Origin: Symsagittifera roscoffensis
Taxonomy: Eukaryota; Xenacoelomorpha; Acoela; Convolutidae
Direction: 5' to 3'
Assembly: GCF_963678635.1 (NCBI RefSeq)
Contig: NC_087063.1
Span: forward strand, 35,686,540 to 35,750,539
DNA length: 64,000 bases
The notes under the pieces were generated by a model. The model saw only the letters and a program-made list of their open reading frames with translations, searched no databases and was not told the DNA's origin. A program made the translations under genes and the position numbers. Of the stretch, positions 11,194 to 19,614 are shown in pieces (within the stretch, counting starts at the first letter, position 1; each line of letters begins with the position of its first letter).

Positions 11194-11982
11194 ATGGCAG
11201 AAGCTATGTTCGAAGTTGTGTTACCTGATTATTTCAAAAAATTTCAACCAAATTTCAAATTTGTTATCACTGAAAAAATTCCTAATTTATCTACTTTTAA
11301 AAATTATGTTTTTGGAAGCCACTTCAAATCTGAATATTGCCCTTTTTCAGTCGAGAATGAAAAAAAAATTCATTACCATATATTGATTCAAGTAGATTCA
11401 GAGGAACAATTAAACCAATTTTTTCCTTCCCAAAAATGTTTCAGTGTTCCTTGTATTTTCACTTGCTTCAAATACTTAGTTTCTCCTGCTAAAGATGTCA
11501 AAGGAAACGGTGAGTTATTTGACAAGCTTAAACTAGCTCTCACTTATTCAGCACAAACTGTTGCAGCCAATCTCGATTTGTTAGATTTCACTGCAATCAA
11601 AAAACGTTTACCCAATTTATTGCTTTCTGCAACATCATCTAAGAAACAAACTTCACCAAATCAAAACGTTTGCAAGAAATCTCCGGCCGTTGGGGGACAG
11701 AAACGAATTGATAATACAGTTACGCCTGCTGCATCGTCGACGTCAAACAAATCCGTAAGAGTTTCGACTTCAGTTTCAAAGAAACATACAGAAAGCAGAC
11801 ATGTTCAAACAGATGAGATGAATACAGAAACTTTGAAAAGATTTGAAAGTTTAATTAATGGACCCCATTCTGCCGCTTTTTGCAAAATAATGGATATTTT
11901 GACAAGTGGATATGGAAAACTTGATGTAGATACTGATGTGCTATTTGTGAAATTTATTGTTGAAGAGAAAGTTAAGTTTTAA
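11194..11982 (+). CDS. Polinton protein with HUH-like motif
   Basis: A 262-residue protein starting 14 bases after the previous stop. The N-terminal 115 residues resemble the compact fold of HUH Rep nucleases: a FKFVITEK strand, then IHYHILIQ (H-x-H between hydrophobic residues, like the metal-binding motif of Rep proteins), then a helix and a FKYLVSPAKD segment that could supply the catalytic tyrosine. Residues 145-205 are a low-complexity S/T/K/N linker, and the end is a helical acidic segment. Polintons do not normally need a Rep nuclease, so this could be a captured or repurposed domain, or chance similarity. Expression is confident; function is speculative. Confidence 0.75.
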   Translation: MAEAMFEVVLPDYFKKFQPNFKFVITEKIPNLSTFKNYVFGSHFKSEYCPFSVENEKKIHYHILIQVDSEEQLNQFFPSQKCFSVPCIFTCFKYLVSPAKDVKGNGELFDKLKLALTYSAQTVAANLDLLDFTAIKKRLPNLLLSATSSKKQTSPNQNVCKKSPAVGGQKRIDNTVTPAASSTSNKSVRVSTSVSKKHTESRHVQTDEMNTETLKRFESLINGPHSAAFCKIMDILTSGYGKLDVDTDVLFVKFIVEEKVKF

Positions 11983-12033
11983 TTGATACATACTTTTCAT
12001 TATTCCCTTTTTATTATATTGAGTTCAGTAAAC

Positions 12034-12441
12034 ATGATTTCAACTTTCGATTTAAAACTCATTCATGAAATTTTTATAGACTTAAAATCACAATATCCAG
12101 ACAAATCAGTCAGATTTCAGTATTTTTTAGCCACTTGTTTGTATTTGGATGCTGATATTAATTTGGATTTTGTTTTGAAAAACAGACCATATGGTGGTTT
12201 AATTGGAATAGACAATTCGTCGCTCGACAAACACTTGAAACATTTCAAGTTTCTTAGAATACATGCTATATTGCATGACGCAGCGGGATATTTGCAAGAA
12301 AAAAATCATACCGGTCCTGGGTACACATATGTTTTGCCTTGTCCAATAAAAAACTGTTACCTGGGTCACGTGACAGGTATTGCGTTTTGCTTATTTCTTA
12401 AAGCATTCAAACCAAAGTTATTTCGTTTGTTGGAATGTTGA
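12034..12441 (+). CDS. Polinton hypothetical protein with HDAAGY and GPGYTYV motifs
   Basis: A 135-residue protein; the start is the first in-frame ATG, 51 bases after the previous stop. A conserved-looking core reads RIHAILHDAAGYL followed by GPGYTYVLPC, and the C-terminus is hydrophobic and aromatic with five cysteines in total. The HD and GPGY pieces recall a phospholipase A2-like signature, but their order is reversed relative to that family, so I do not assign it. Tight packing with both neighbours supports a real gene. Confidence 0.65.
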   Translation: MISTFDLKLIHEIFIDLKSQYPDKSVRFQYFLATCLYLDADINLDFVLKNRPYGGLIGIDNSSLDKHLKHFKFLRIHAILHDAAGYLQEKNHTGPGYTYVLPCPIKNCYLGHVTGIAFCLFLKAFKPKLFRLLEC

Positions 12442-12450
12442 GTGAAAGTC

Positions 12451-13038
12451 ATGTTAACCCAAAGAAAGAAAACTAAAAAATTGTTTTTCAACCATCTCAT
12501 TATTTTAGATATTGAAGGATTTAAATGTGGCAAGAAACCTTTGATCATAAAGGAACTTTCCGTTTGCTCTGCTAATACAATTGATACAATTCATTTTCTG
12601 CCACCAGTTCAATTCAACAATTTATCAAAAGAAGAGAAAAAAGCGTACAATTGGGTATCTAAATTTCTACACGGGCTTCGTTGGGACGAAGGTGAATACC
12701 CTTACTCATACTTGGATCAAATTTTTGACAGCATTCGTTTGAGGAACCCAAATTCCCATTTTTTTGCTAAAGGTACACAAAAATCTGTTTTATTAGCTGA
12801 ATACTTGAAATTACCCGTGACAAATTTGGAAGATTTTGGCTGCCCAAAGATTGAACAGTTATTGGGTCAAGAAAAACATATTTGCAAACGACATTCTCAT
12901 TTACTTCCCTCACATCAATTATTAAAGCATTGTACCCGTAGAAAATCCAAAGTTTTTTTCGATTGGTTACAAAATGAACTGTCCAATGATGCAAACAACC
13001 TTATCTCCAAATTTGGTGGTTTACGCTTCAATGACTAA
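12451..13038 (+). CDS. RNase H-fold (DEDD exonuclease-like) protein
   Basis: A 195-residue protein starting 9 bases after the previous stop. An early hydrophobic strand carries LDIEGF, like the D-x-E motif of DEDD exonucleases. It is followed by a KELSVCS segment, an HGLRWDEGEYPY stretch, FFAKGTQKS, a GCPK segment and a C-terminal cluster of cysteines and histidines before FFDWL. This order is known to me from a family of exonuclease-like proteins found beside transposons and viruses in arthropod genomes. Nucleic-acid trimming or sensing is plausible; activity is unproven because the later acidic residues cannot be placed with certainty. The stop overlaps the next start (ATGACTAA). Confidence 0.65.
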   Translation: MLTQRKKTKKLFFNHLIILDIEGFKCGKKPLIIKELSVCSANTIDTIHFLPPVQFNNLSKEEKKAYNWVSKFLHGLRWDEGEYPYSYLDQIFDSIRLRNPNSHFFAKGTQKSVLLAEYLKLPVTNLEDFGCPKIEQLLGQEKHICKRHSHLLPSHQLLKHCTRRKSKVFFDWLQNELSNDANNLISKFGGLRFND

Positions 13039-13318
13039 TCAGAGTCCTGAAAACAATTTAACACCAAGAATTAAAGTTACTCTTACGCGGACAGGCATAT
13101 TAGATTGTCGAGGAAAACCTCTCCTGCAAAAACTCGAACAAATTACACTGAACGATATCGAAATCGACAATTTACGGAAATTTTTTACAGTTCTTGACTA
13201 CTTTCACCTGTACAATGTCCAGACTCCAGGAATTTCGCCAGTCAATTCCGTTGTTCAATCTCAACCTGGAAGGGCTGCAACCTCAGCTGGGAGAGAGAAG
13301 ACAAATTCATTTGCATGA
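13031..13318 (+). CDS. Small hypothetical Polinton protein
   Basis: A 95-residue protein whose ATG overlaps the previous stop by 8 bases and whose 3' third overlaps the next gene in another frame by about 100 bases. It is charged, with strands suggested by IKVTLTRTG and a helix near residues 36-55, and a low-complexity end. No family recognised. Because it shares coding DNA with the next ORF, one of the pair could be spurious beyond the overlap. Confidence 0.5.
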   Translation: MTNQSPENNLTPRIKVTLTRTGILDCRGKPLLQKLEQITLNDIEIDNLRKFFTVLDYFHLYNVQTPGISPVNSVVQSQPGRAATSAGREKTNSFA

Positions 13319-13514
13319 CCATCAGCTTCCAGCTGAACTGAAAGAATTAGTCAAAACTGATAACGTTGAGGAAATACATTTAGTTCAAGCCACTATCAGA
13401 GTTGCTGCTCATTTTGTTGTAAAGTTCAAATCTAATCGTAACCATGACAAATTCACAAAATATGAGTTTTTCTTCATTGAACGAGGAGTTGATTTGCCTG
13501 TTGAACCGAAATGA
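13215..13514 (+). CDS. Small Polinton protein, paralogue 1
   Basis: A 99-residue protein. Its C-terminal two thirds align with the next gene: LPAELKEL matches LPKELLDE, DNVEEI matches GNVEKI, and VVKFKSNRN matches IIKYKPNGN. This indicates an old tandem duplication and supports both as genuine. Function unknown. The short, partly basic helical-then-strand composition could suit a DNA-binding or core protein, but that is only a guess. It overlaps the preceding ORF in a different frame and is followed by a polyadenylation signal. Confidence 0.65.
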   Translation: MSRLQEFRQSIPLFNLNLEGLQPQLGERRQIHLHDHQLPAELKELVKTDNVEEIHLVQATIRVAAHFVVKFKSNRNHDKFTKYEFFFIERGVDLPVEPK

Positions 13515-13553
13515 CGAATCACATATATATATATGCCAAATTTTGTGAATCAT

Positions 13554-13559
13554 AATAAA
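13554..13559 (+). terminator. Polyadenylation signal within Polinton cluster
   Basis: AATAAA about 40 bases after the stop of paralogue 1, followed by T/G-rich sequence (13569-13600). It would split the plus strand into an early-positioned unit (10808-13514) and a virion unit (13617 onward). Confidence 0.5.
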
Positions 13560-13616
13560 TATATTTATTGATTGTCTTCATTTTCTTTTGATCTTGTGTG
13601 ATTACTAGTTGCTAAC

Positions 13617-13913
13617 ATGTCGTGTTTGAAAATTCAAAATTTCAAAAAAATATTTTTGCCAAAAGAAAACACACAAAATGTGAGTTTAACAGGTGAGAAT
13701 TTACCAAAAGAGTTATTAGACGAAATCAGTACCGGAAACGTAGAAAAAATTGTTCGGATACTTCTGACAGACAAAAACATAGCAAGATATATAATAAAAT
13801 ACAAACCAAACGGCAATAGATCAGAGAGAAAAAAAGGCGATTGGTATGCAGTTGTAACTATCAACCTTGATAGAAATAAGCAAAAAAAGTCTTCGGGTAA
13901 ACATGGAAATTGA
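13617..13913 (+). CDS. Small Polinton protein, paralogue 2
   Basis: A 98-residue paralogue of the gene at 13215. They share the core LP-x-EL, NVE-x-I and (I/V)(I/V)K(F/Y)K-x-N-x-N spacing, but this one ends in a longer lysine-rich tail. It overlaps the next start by 11 bases. Sitting downstream of the 13554 polyadenylation signal, it may be transcribed separately from its sister. Function unknown. Confidence 0.65.
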   Translation: MSCLKIQNFKKIFLPKENTQNVSLTGENLPKELLDEISTGNVEKIVRILLTDKNIARYIIKYKPNGNRSERKKGDWYAVVTINLDRNKQKKSSGKHGN

Positions 13914-14193
13914 AGAAACCACCACTGTCGAGAACAATGATTGCGACTTTGTTGACATTGGTGTTGCCGAAAAGTCTTTATCTCACGAAAACAGATCTTG
14001 GAAATTTTGTAATTCTGTTTCTCTTCCGTCTGCAGAAGTTGTCTTTTTCACGCAAGTCTGTTTCATTTTCATTTTGCTCTCTTTATCTATTTCAAAATTA
14101 TCTTTTTACAACCTTAGTTGTGATGAGACTGCCATTTGGCTTTCAATACTATCCAGTACAGTTGGTTACATGTTACCCAATCCCAAGTTATAA
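13903..14193 (+). CDS. Small membrane protein of Polinton
   Basis: A 96-residue protein with an acidic N-terminus, one strong membrane segment (VVFFTQVCFIFILLSLSI, residues about 46-63) and a shorter hydrophobic C-terminus ending GYMLPNPKL. A W-x-x-L-x-S-x-x-GY-x-LPNP ending recurs in small membrane proteins beside the packaging ATPase in Polintons, from my memory of the family. It might be an inner membrane or virion component. It overlaps the upstream gene by 11 bases and lies 2 bases before the ATPase start. Confidence 0.65.
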   Translation: MEIEETTTVENNDCDFVDIGVAEKSLSHENRSWKFCNSVSLPSAEVVFFTQVCFIFILLSLSISKLSFYNLSCDETAIWLSILSSTVGYMLPNPKL

Positions 14194-14195
14194 TA

Positions 14196-14888
14196 ATGAA
14201 TAAGATCATTTCAACAAAAGATCGTCTGTTTATGTCCGTTTCAGGTCCCTCAGGATCTGGCAAAACTGATTTAATTTTTCAAATGCTTCTCAAAGGTACA
14301 TTCTATCCATCGTATAACAAGATATTTTATTTTTATCTTCACGATCAACCCAAATACCGTTCCTTTGTTTCTCACAACAAATTTGATATTGAATTTATAA
14401 AATTATCCAGCTTTGAAATTGTTAATAACTTACGGGATTGTATGATTGTCTTTGATGATACCTGTGAAGAAATTTTTAATGAAAAAGATTTTGTTAAATT
14501 AGCTACAGCAGGTCGACATAAAAATGTTCATGTTATTTATGTCAAGCACAATTTATTTCAGCAAAGTAAGCAATCACGTACAATAGATTTGAATACAACT
14601 CACTTAATTTTGTTCAAATCACCTCGAGACATTCAACAAATTGATTATTTAGGCAGACAGTTGAATAATGCAAAATTCCTCCGTCATGCGTATCAGTTGG
14701 CAACGAAAGAAGATTTTGGTCATCTGTTGATAGACTTGGATCCCAAAACTTCAGAATGTCTTCGTTATTCGTCAAACATAGTTCCACCATCACCAACCAT
14801 TTTCTATTTACCATCCTCGAAAGCAGTTATCACATCTCTTGAAAATGAAAGAGAAAGAATTATGTATATTGAAGCAAATGCTCAATAG
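14196..14888 (+). CDS. Genome-packaging ATPase (FtsK/HerA type)
   Basis: A 230-residue A32-like ATPase that would pump element DNA into capsids. Walker A is SGPSGSGKT (residues 16-24) and Walker B is CMIVFDDTCEE (82-92) with acidic D87-D88. A conserved TAGRHKNVHVIYV segment and NLFQQSKQSRT (sensor-like region) follow, as in Polinton and adintovirus ATPases. Length fits the family. I chose the ATG at 14196, two bases after the upstream stop, because the frame upstream of it has no ATG. The end overlaps the next gene by 11 bases. Confidence 0.93.
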   Translation: MNKIISTKDRLFMSVSGPSGSGKTDLIFQMLLKGTFYPSYNKIFYFYLHDQPKYRSFVSHNKFDIEFIKLSSFEIVNNLRDCMIVFDDTCEEIFNEKDFVKLATAGRHKNVHVIYVKHNLFQQSKQSRTIDLNTTHLILFKSPRDIQQIDYLGRQLNNAKFLRHAYQLATKEDFGHLLIDLDPKTSECLRYSSNIVPPSPTIFYLPSSKAVITSLENERERIMYIEANAQ

Positions 14889-15135
14889 TCGCCATTGTAG
14901 ATCAATTTTGACAGAAGCTGATTCAAATTTTATTAGATTTCTTTGCGATTGTTTTGTAAATGTTTTTCTGGGACATGTTCCAGCTAACAAGAGTTTCATC
15001 GAGAGTAAGAAAATACCATTTGGAAAAATTGTTGACCCTAAGTTTAGTATCCGAGAAAAACGAAAAGTTTTGGCAAACAATATTTCACTGGTTAAATCAA
15101 TCGGAGAATCGTGTTACATTTACTTGAAAAACTAG
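14878..15135 (+). CDS. Conserved small Polinton protein downstream of ATPase
   Basis: An 85-residue protein whose ATG overlaps the ATPase stop. The pattern (a short R-x-x-L start, an E-A-D-x-x-x-I-R-F helix, a C-x-x-x-V-N-V-F-L-G-x-V-P turn, then lysine-rich helices) matches a small protein recurring in Polintons and related arthropod-genome elements, in which a G-N-V-P-L turn precedes a K-K-K-L-L helix. No biochemical role is known to me. Helical and basic, it could bind DNA or the capsid interior. Confidence 0.6.
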   Translation: MLNSRHCRSILTEADSNFIRFLCDCFVNVFLGHVPANKSFIESKKIPFGKIVDPKFSIREKRKVLANNISLVKSIGESCYIYLKN

Positions 15136-15145
15136 AATCTCAGGC

Positions 15146-16097
15146 ATGTATGCTGAAGAATTCATCCTCATTCCTCGAAAAACATATGCTCCAGATGAAA
15201 AAACTGCACCACAATCTCAAATCCTTCATAATCCATTAATTAACGACAAATCATCTCAACTCAATTACATACAACGATTTCGAGAACGAAATATCAGCCG
15301 TGACTCTCCACCACCATTAAACCCAACATCTCCTATTCCTTTAACCCCTAATAATGTAGTACCAAATCTGCACCGAAAAAGAAATTTATCTGCACTTACT
15401 AATTTCAGTGATGACGGTGATGATGAAGCAGAAAAAAATTTTGAATCAAACAATTCACTGCAGCAGACAAGTTCAAAGAGAACAGAAAAAAACGATGAAA
15501 AAAGTAATGGAAAAACCGCTGAAGTGTTTCGAAAGGTTATGGAATCCATTCAAGAGCTATTGGAAGCTAATAAATTGGAAAGGGCAAACATCGTGCTAAA
15601 GCAGTTGTTCAAAGTTGAATCCTTGACTTTAGACGTTGACGGATATGTTTTAATTCAAGGAAAACCAACACTCGTTAAAATTGAATCTTTTTTGTACGAT
15701 ACACAGCAAAACACAAAAAAAAATTGAGGGTGTTTTTTATCCACAAATTTTGAAAGAACTGAATCTTGATCCTAGCTTAGTGTCCAACACTTATGCCAAA
15801 CAGATTCTCCGCTCGCTTAAGAGCGAAGCAGCTAAGCCCTTCTCAACTTCTTCCTCCTTCGTCTCCGACGACAACCCGACAACTGAGTACTCGAAGAGAT
15901 CAAAACCCTCCTCTTCGAAGACTCGATCGACAACTCTCAAACCCAGAACCAAGCAATCAGACAAAAGAAAAACCCAGAAAAAAGAATTTTTCCCCAACAC
16001 CAACGACGACGATGACGACGATGATAAAAACTATGAAAGCAGTAAAGAATCGTTTGCGACGACGTCAACAAAAGAATGGAAATCCTACTATCAGTGA
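15146..16097 (+). pseudogene. Conserved Polinton protein, broken by an A-run frameshift
   Basis: The frame opens at 15146 with MYAEEFILIPRKTY, a start shared by a recurrent Polinton protein of unknown role. It runs through an acidic/serine linker and a helical segment to about residue 185, then meets a nine-A run at about 15716-15724 and stops at 15727. A second frame covering 15681-16097 is open straight after the run. It carries the expected C-terminal part: a proline/serine linker, polyaspartate, and a final EWKSYY like the aromatic end of the family. One extra or missing A explains the break: true mutation, slippage, programmed shifting, or a homopolymer sequencing error. The 3' half overlaps the integrase N-terminus in another frame. 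Confidence 0.7.
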
Positions 16098-17028
16098 AGA
16101 AAAGAAACTCAAATTACTCTACACGAAAGGTCCAGCTGCATTTGGTAGCGTTAAAAATTTAACAAATGCTAGTCAACTCTCACCAAAAAAAGTTGAAAAA
16201 TTTCTGAGATCTCAATCATCACATACAAAGTATGGATTGTTTCGTAAAACATATCCTCGGCTAAAAGTGATTGTTAACGATATCAACGAAATTTGGTCTC
16301 TTGACTTGGCTTATGTTGATAAATTGGCTAAATATAACCGAGGGGTACGATATTTGTTAGTTGCTGTCGATTGCCTCTCTCGCTACTTACGAGTGGAACC
16401 CCTGAAGACCAAATATGCTAAGGAAACAACCGAAGCTTTCAAAAAAATGATCAAAACAAAACAACCAAAAAAAGTTTGGGTTGACAAAGGCACCGAGTTT
16501 AAAGGAGAGTTTGAAAAGTTATGTACTAAACGAGAAATCATCAAATACAATACTCACAGTGAAAAAAAATCAGCGTTTGCCGAAAGAAACATTCGATCGC
16601 TGAAAAGTATTATGTACAAATACTTGGAGTTTGAATGGACTTACAGTTATATTGAAAAATTACAAAGTTTTGTTCAAACGATTAACTCACGCGTTAATAG
16701 AGTAACAAAATTGGCTCCAAACAAGGTCACAAGAAAACATGTACCTGCTTTAGTTTCATTAATTGCAAACAGTTCATCGAAGTTGGTACAGAAACCAAAA
16801 TTTTATGTTGGTGACTATGTTCGAATAGCGAAGACTGACTTGCCTTTTAGAAAAGGTTACAAGCAGATTTTTACAGACGAAGTTTTTGAAATAGTTGCCA
16901 TTCCTACTGTAAACCCTCCAACATACAGTCTCATTGATGCGGAAAAGGAAGAAATCAGCGGAAAATTTTATGAAAAAGAACTTAGTTTAATTGGAAACAA
17001 AGCTGATTATAACGAAAATGGGCAGTGA
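15793..17028 (+). CDS. int: Polinton integrase (retroviral-type DDE)
   Basis: A 411-residue integrase that inserts the linear element. The catalytic core has W-S-L-D (D171), VWVDKGTEF (D231) and AFAERN (E264), giving a D...D-x32-E triad, with NTHSEKKSA between. The C-terminal part has YVGDYVRI and FRKGY, then a small chromodomain-like module that probably reads chromatin. The first 100 residues are arginine/proline-rich and encoded in DNA shared with the upstream gene in another frame, so the true start could be an internal ATG near 16020. It overlaps the minor capsid start by 11 bases. No lesion seen. Confidence 0.93.
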   Translation: MPNRFSARLRAKQLSPSQLLPPSSPTTTRQLSTRRDQNPPLRRLDRQLSNPEPSNQTKEKPRKKNFSPTPTTTMTTMIKTMKAVKNRLRRRQQKNGNPTISEEKKLKLLYTKGPAAFGSVKNLTNASQLSPKKVEKFLRSQSSHTKYGLFRKTYPRLKVIVNDINEIWSLDLAYVDKLAKYNRGVRYLLVAVDCLSRYLRVEPLKTKYAKETTEAFKKMIKTKQPKKVWVDKGTEFKGEFEKLCTKREIIKYNTHSEKKSAFAERNIRSLKSIMYKYLEFEWTYSYIEKLQSFVQTINSRVNRVTKLAPNKVTRKHVPALVSLIANSSSKLVQKPKFYVGDYVRIAKTDLPFRKGYKQIFTDEVFEIVAIPTVNPPTYSLIDAEKEEISGKFYEKELSLIGNKADYNENGQ

Positions 17029-17886
17029 TGAGTTTACTGTACATTTGATTTCAACAGCATCAATGGATTATTTCCCAGGCAACACTTTGGCCAGTTTTAG
17101 AAATTTTTGTAAAGAAGAAATAGCTTTAGACGGAGATTGGAGAGTTGCTCTCTCAGAAATAATTTTCCCCACAAAATTAAACAATGTTACTGATGAGGAA
17201 TTTACGTACTTCAGAGCATCCGAAGTAGTAGCCAGTAAATCCAACGCTGGCAATCGGAATACAATTTCCAGACCCTACTATGGCGAAAAAGTTTTTATCA
17301 AATCAGGAGAGTACACTTTTATAGAACAATTGATTAATGAGATAAAAACAAAACTCAAAGACAAAATTCATTTTGATGCGAGTCCTCAAGAAATCACGAA
17401 TAGCATGAGCATTTGGATGAACGCAAATGAAGGAATCTCATTCCCAAGTCCCCAAATACCCAGTCTGTTAGGCTAAAATGCAAAGCTTGATGAGAACGGT
17501 GAATATCACATTGGTTACAAAATGATACCCTCCTTCGATGCATCTTATGAGGGAAACGAACTGTACGAATCTCATTTCCCATATGACTTATCAAGTGGGA
17601 CAAGTCTAATTTTTGTCTATATTGACATTATTCAATACCAAACTGTTGGTGATGCAAAGGCCCATTGTTACGCGTCATTGATTCAAATAGACGCATCAAA
17701 AACGGTAGTGCCTGCAGCATTGAACCTAATCATCGAAAAAACTTCACTAATTTAGACTACAAAAAATTATTCACTTCATCTGTACAATCAATATCGGTAC
17801 AGTTGCGCACAGAAACTGGAAGACTAGTGCCCTTTGCAGGAACTGGTAAAGTTGTGTTGACTCTAAAATTCAAGCGTTTTGATTGA
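17018..17886 (+). pseudogene. Minor capsid (penton-like) protein, inactivated
   Basis: The start is typical of the Polinton penton: FTVHLISTAS, FPGNTLASF, then WRVALSEIIFP. The frame meets an in-frame TAA at 17474-17476, directly after IPSLLG, continues open in the same frame to 17755, and then needs a one-base shift at about 17660 (a C run apparently one base short). The family C-terminus follows in the new frame at about 17665-17886, including VQLRTETG and LVPFAGTGKV. Two independent lesions make this copy defective unless they are sequencing errors. The protein would form capsid vertices beside the major capsid protein encoded two genes downstream. Confidence 0.85.
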
Positions 17887-17892
17887 AAACCA

Positions 17893-18315
17893 ATGGAACA
17901 ATATTATGCAAAGCAAGCTTCACTTCCTCATTTCTCTGGACACTACCGACAACGCGGCAGTGGATTTGGCGCTTTGGCTGCTGGTATTGGTCGTGTTGCT
18001 ATACCGTTTGCACGACGGGTTATTCTACCGGCAGCGAAAAAACTGGGCAGAGAACTTTTGATGAGTGCAGCGCCAGAACTAATTGATGTCGCTATGAAAA
18101 AGAAGTCTCCTAAACAAGCATTGAAAAACACTGTCACAAAAACTGCAAGAAAACAACTCGGTGGTGGTAGACGACGTCGTCGAAAGACACCAATGAATGG
18201 ATTACGAAGAAGAAGGTCAGTAGGGGCTCGAAAAAGAAAAACAACCATTCGAAGAAAAACCAGACCAGTGAGAAGTCGAGCAGATTTTTTCTCAAACATA
18301 AAAAATGATCGCTAA
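17893..18315 (+). CDS. Basic virion protein, adenovirus pVI/core-like
   Basis: A 140-residue protein in the position, between penton and major capsid genes, where Polintons encode a pVI-like or core-like protein. The N-terminus (MEQYYAKQ) leads into a glycine-rich amphipathic stretch (residues about 18-50) that could disturb membranes. From residue 70 onward it is extremely arginine/lysine-rich, suited to condensing DNA. It overlaps the capsid gene by 11 bases. The role is inferred from order and composition. Confidence 0.7.
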   Translation: MEQYYAKQASLPHFSGHYRQRGSGFGALAAGIGRVAIPFARRVILPAAKKLGRELLMSAAPELIDVAMKKKSPKQALKNTVTKTARKQLGGGRRRRRKTPMNGLRRRRSVGARKRKTTIRRKTRPVRSRADFFSNIKNDR

Positions 18316-19612
18316 TTTGTTACCCAATGAAGCTACCCATAGCTCTCTAGATTTGTTTGAAAAACAACCTCTTTTGATTACTTTTGAAAACGCTTTTGAT
18401 CAAAAAATTGGACCTGTTTATTCACCTAATGGACCAATGCTTGAATTTGAAATCACCGGTGACCGTAATAATTTTGTTGACCTGCAAAAAATTTATTTGG
18501 AAATACGATGCAAAGTAACGCAATCAAGTGGAGCTGATCTGCGATACGACAACACTGATCCTACTGTGTCTGATTCACCGTTCCTCGTAAACAACTCCCT
18601 GTATTCCCTTTTCTCTGACTGTACCCTCTCTGCTAATGGACTCAAAATCTCAAATGCCAATAGTAATTTTGCGCATAAAAGCTTTATTGGAACAGAAGTT
18701 TCTAACAGCAAAGGAGCCAAGGACTCATGGCTTAAGTGTCAGGGATATCGTTTTGAAAACAATCCCGCTGCAATAGATGCAGCTGATTTCACATCTCAAC
18801 GAGAACTGGTCCGTGAATCGAGGGAAATTTGGTTCTATGGACCCGCTGGAGTTGATTTTTTCACATGTGACAAGCATTTGTTGAGCGGTGTTACCCTCAG
18901 ACTTTCCTACAGACGTTCTCATGAAGACTTTCTCATTATATCGGAAGATGCTGCCAAGCATTACAAGCTGCAAATACTCGAAGCGAACCTATATGTTAGA
19001 AAAATGACTGTGACCGACCATGTGCTCTCTGCCATTGAATCAACTTTGCTCAAAACTCCTGCGAACTACCCATATCAAGAAGAAATTACAAAAACATTTC
19101 TTGCAACAGCTGGTCAGCGCAGCTGGCAACAGGAAGATATTTTTGCTCGTGAACCGGTGAGACAAATTATCATAGCATTGAACACAAATAATGCATTTCT
19201 AGGAACAAACCGAACGAATCCTTTTCATTATCAAAAATTTGGACTGGAGCAAGTTACTTTGAGACGAAATGGTTTACCAATAGCAAGTACACCAATCAGT
19301 ACACAAGATCATAAGCGTCTCTTCTTCAACACACTATCAGCGCTGGGTTTGTTGCACTGCGGGCTGGGAATCACTCTGGATAACTACCAACAGCACTTTA
19401 TTATGTGTTTTGATCTCACTAGCACACAGCAGGCAGCTCATGACTTCTTGCATCCAGAACTTACTAACTGCTCAGTTTCACTCGATCTTCAATTCTCAAA
19501 CGCTTTGACAGCAAACCTGGAAATTTTTGTTTGGGGTATACGCTCATCCAATGTATTTATTACCTCCGACCGCAAAGTTACAAAGAACGTCCTTCCCATT
19601 TCGACAGTCTGA
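18305..19612 (+). CDS. mcp: Major capsid protein (double jelly-roll)
   Basis: A 435-residue protein of the size and position of the Polinton major capsid protein. Supporting features are the opening SSLDLF segment, LEFEITGDRNNFVDL followed by LEIRCKV, the SLYSLFSDC stretch, then YKLQILEANLYVRKM, and a terminal half with NCSVSLDLQFSNAL. Alternating hydrophobic strands throughout fit two jelly-rolls. Trimers would tile an icosahedral shell. The gene is uninterrupted, unlike the penton gene, so capsid-forming potential is partly preserved. Its stop is two bases before the protease start. Confidence 0.9.
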   Translation: MIANLLPNEATHSSLDLFEKQPLLITFENAFDQKIGPVYSPNGPMLEFEITGDRNNFVDLQKIYLEIRCKVTQSSGADLRYDNTDPTVSDSPFLVNNSLYSLFSDCTLSANGLKISNANSNFAHKSFIGTEVSNSKGAKDSWLKCQGYRFENNPAAIDAADFTSQRELVRESREIWFYGPAGVDFFTCDKHLLSGVTLRLSYRRSHEDFLIISEDAAKHYKLQILEANLYVRKMTVTDHVLSAIESTLLKTPANYPYQEEITKTFLATAGQRSWQQEDIFAREPVRQIIIALNTNNAFLGTNRTNPFHYQKFGLEQVTLRRNGLPIASTPISTQDHKRLFFNTLSALGLLHCGLGITLDNYQQHFIMCFDLTSTQQAAHDFLHPELTNCSVSLDLQFSNALTANLEIFVWGIRSSNVFITSDRKVTKNVLPISTV

Positions 19613-19614
19613 AA

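Noticed and set aside
12034..12441. Phospholipase A2-like domain
   Set aside because: The HD and GPGY pieces occur in the reverse order to that family and the disulphide pattern is absent.
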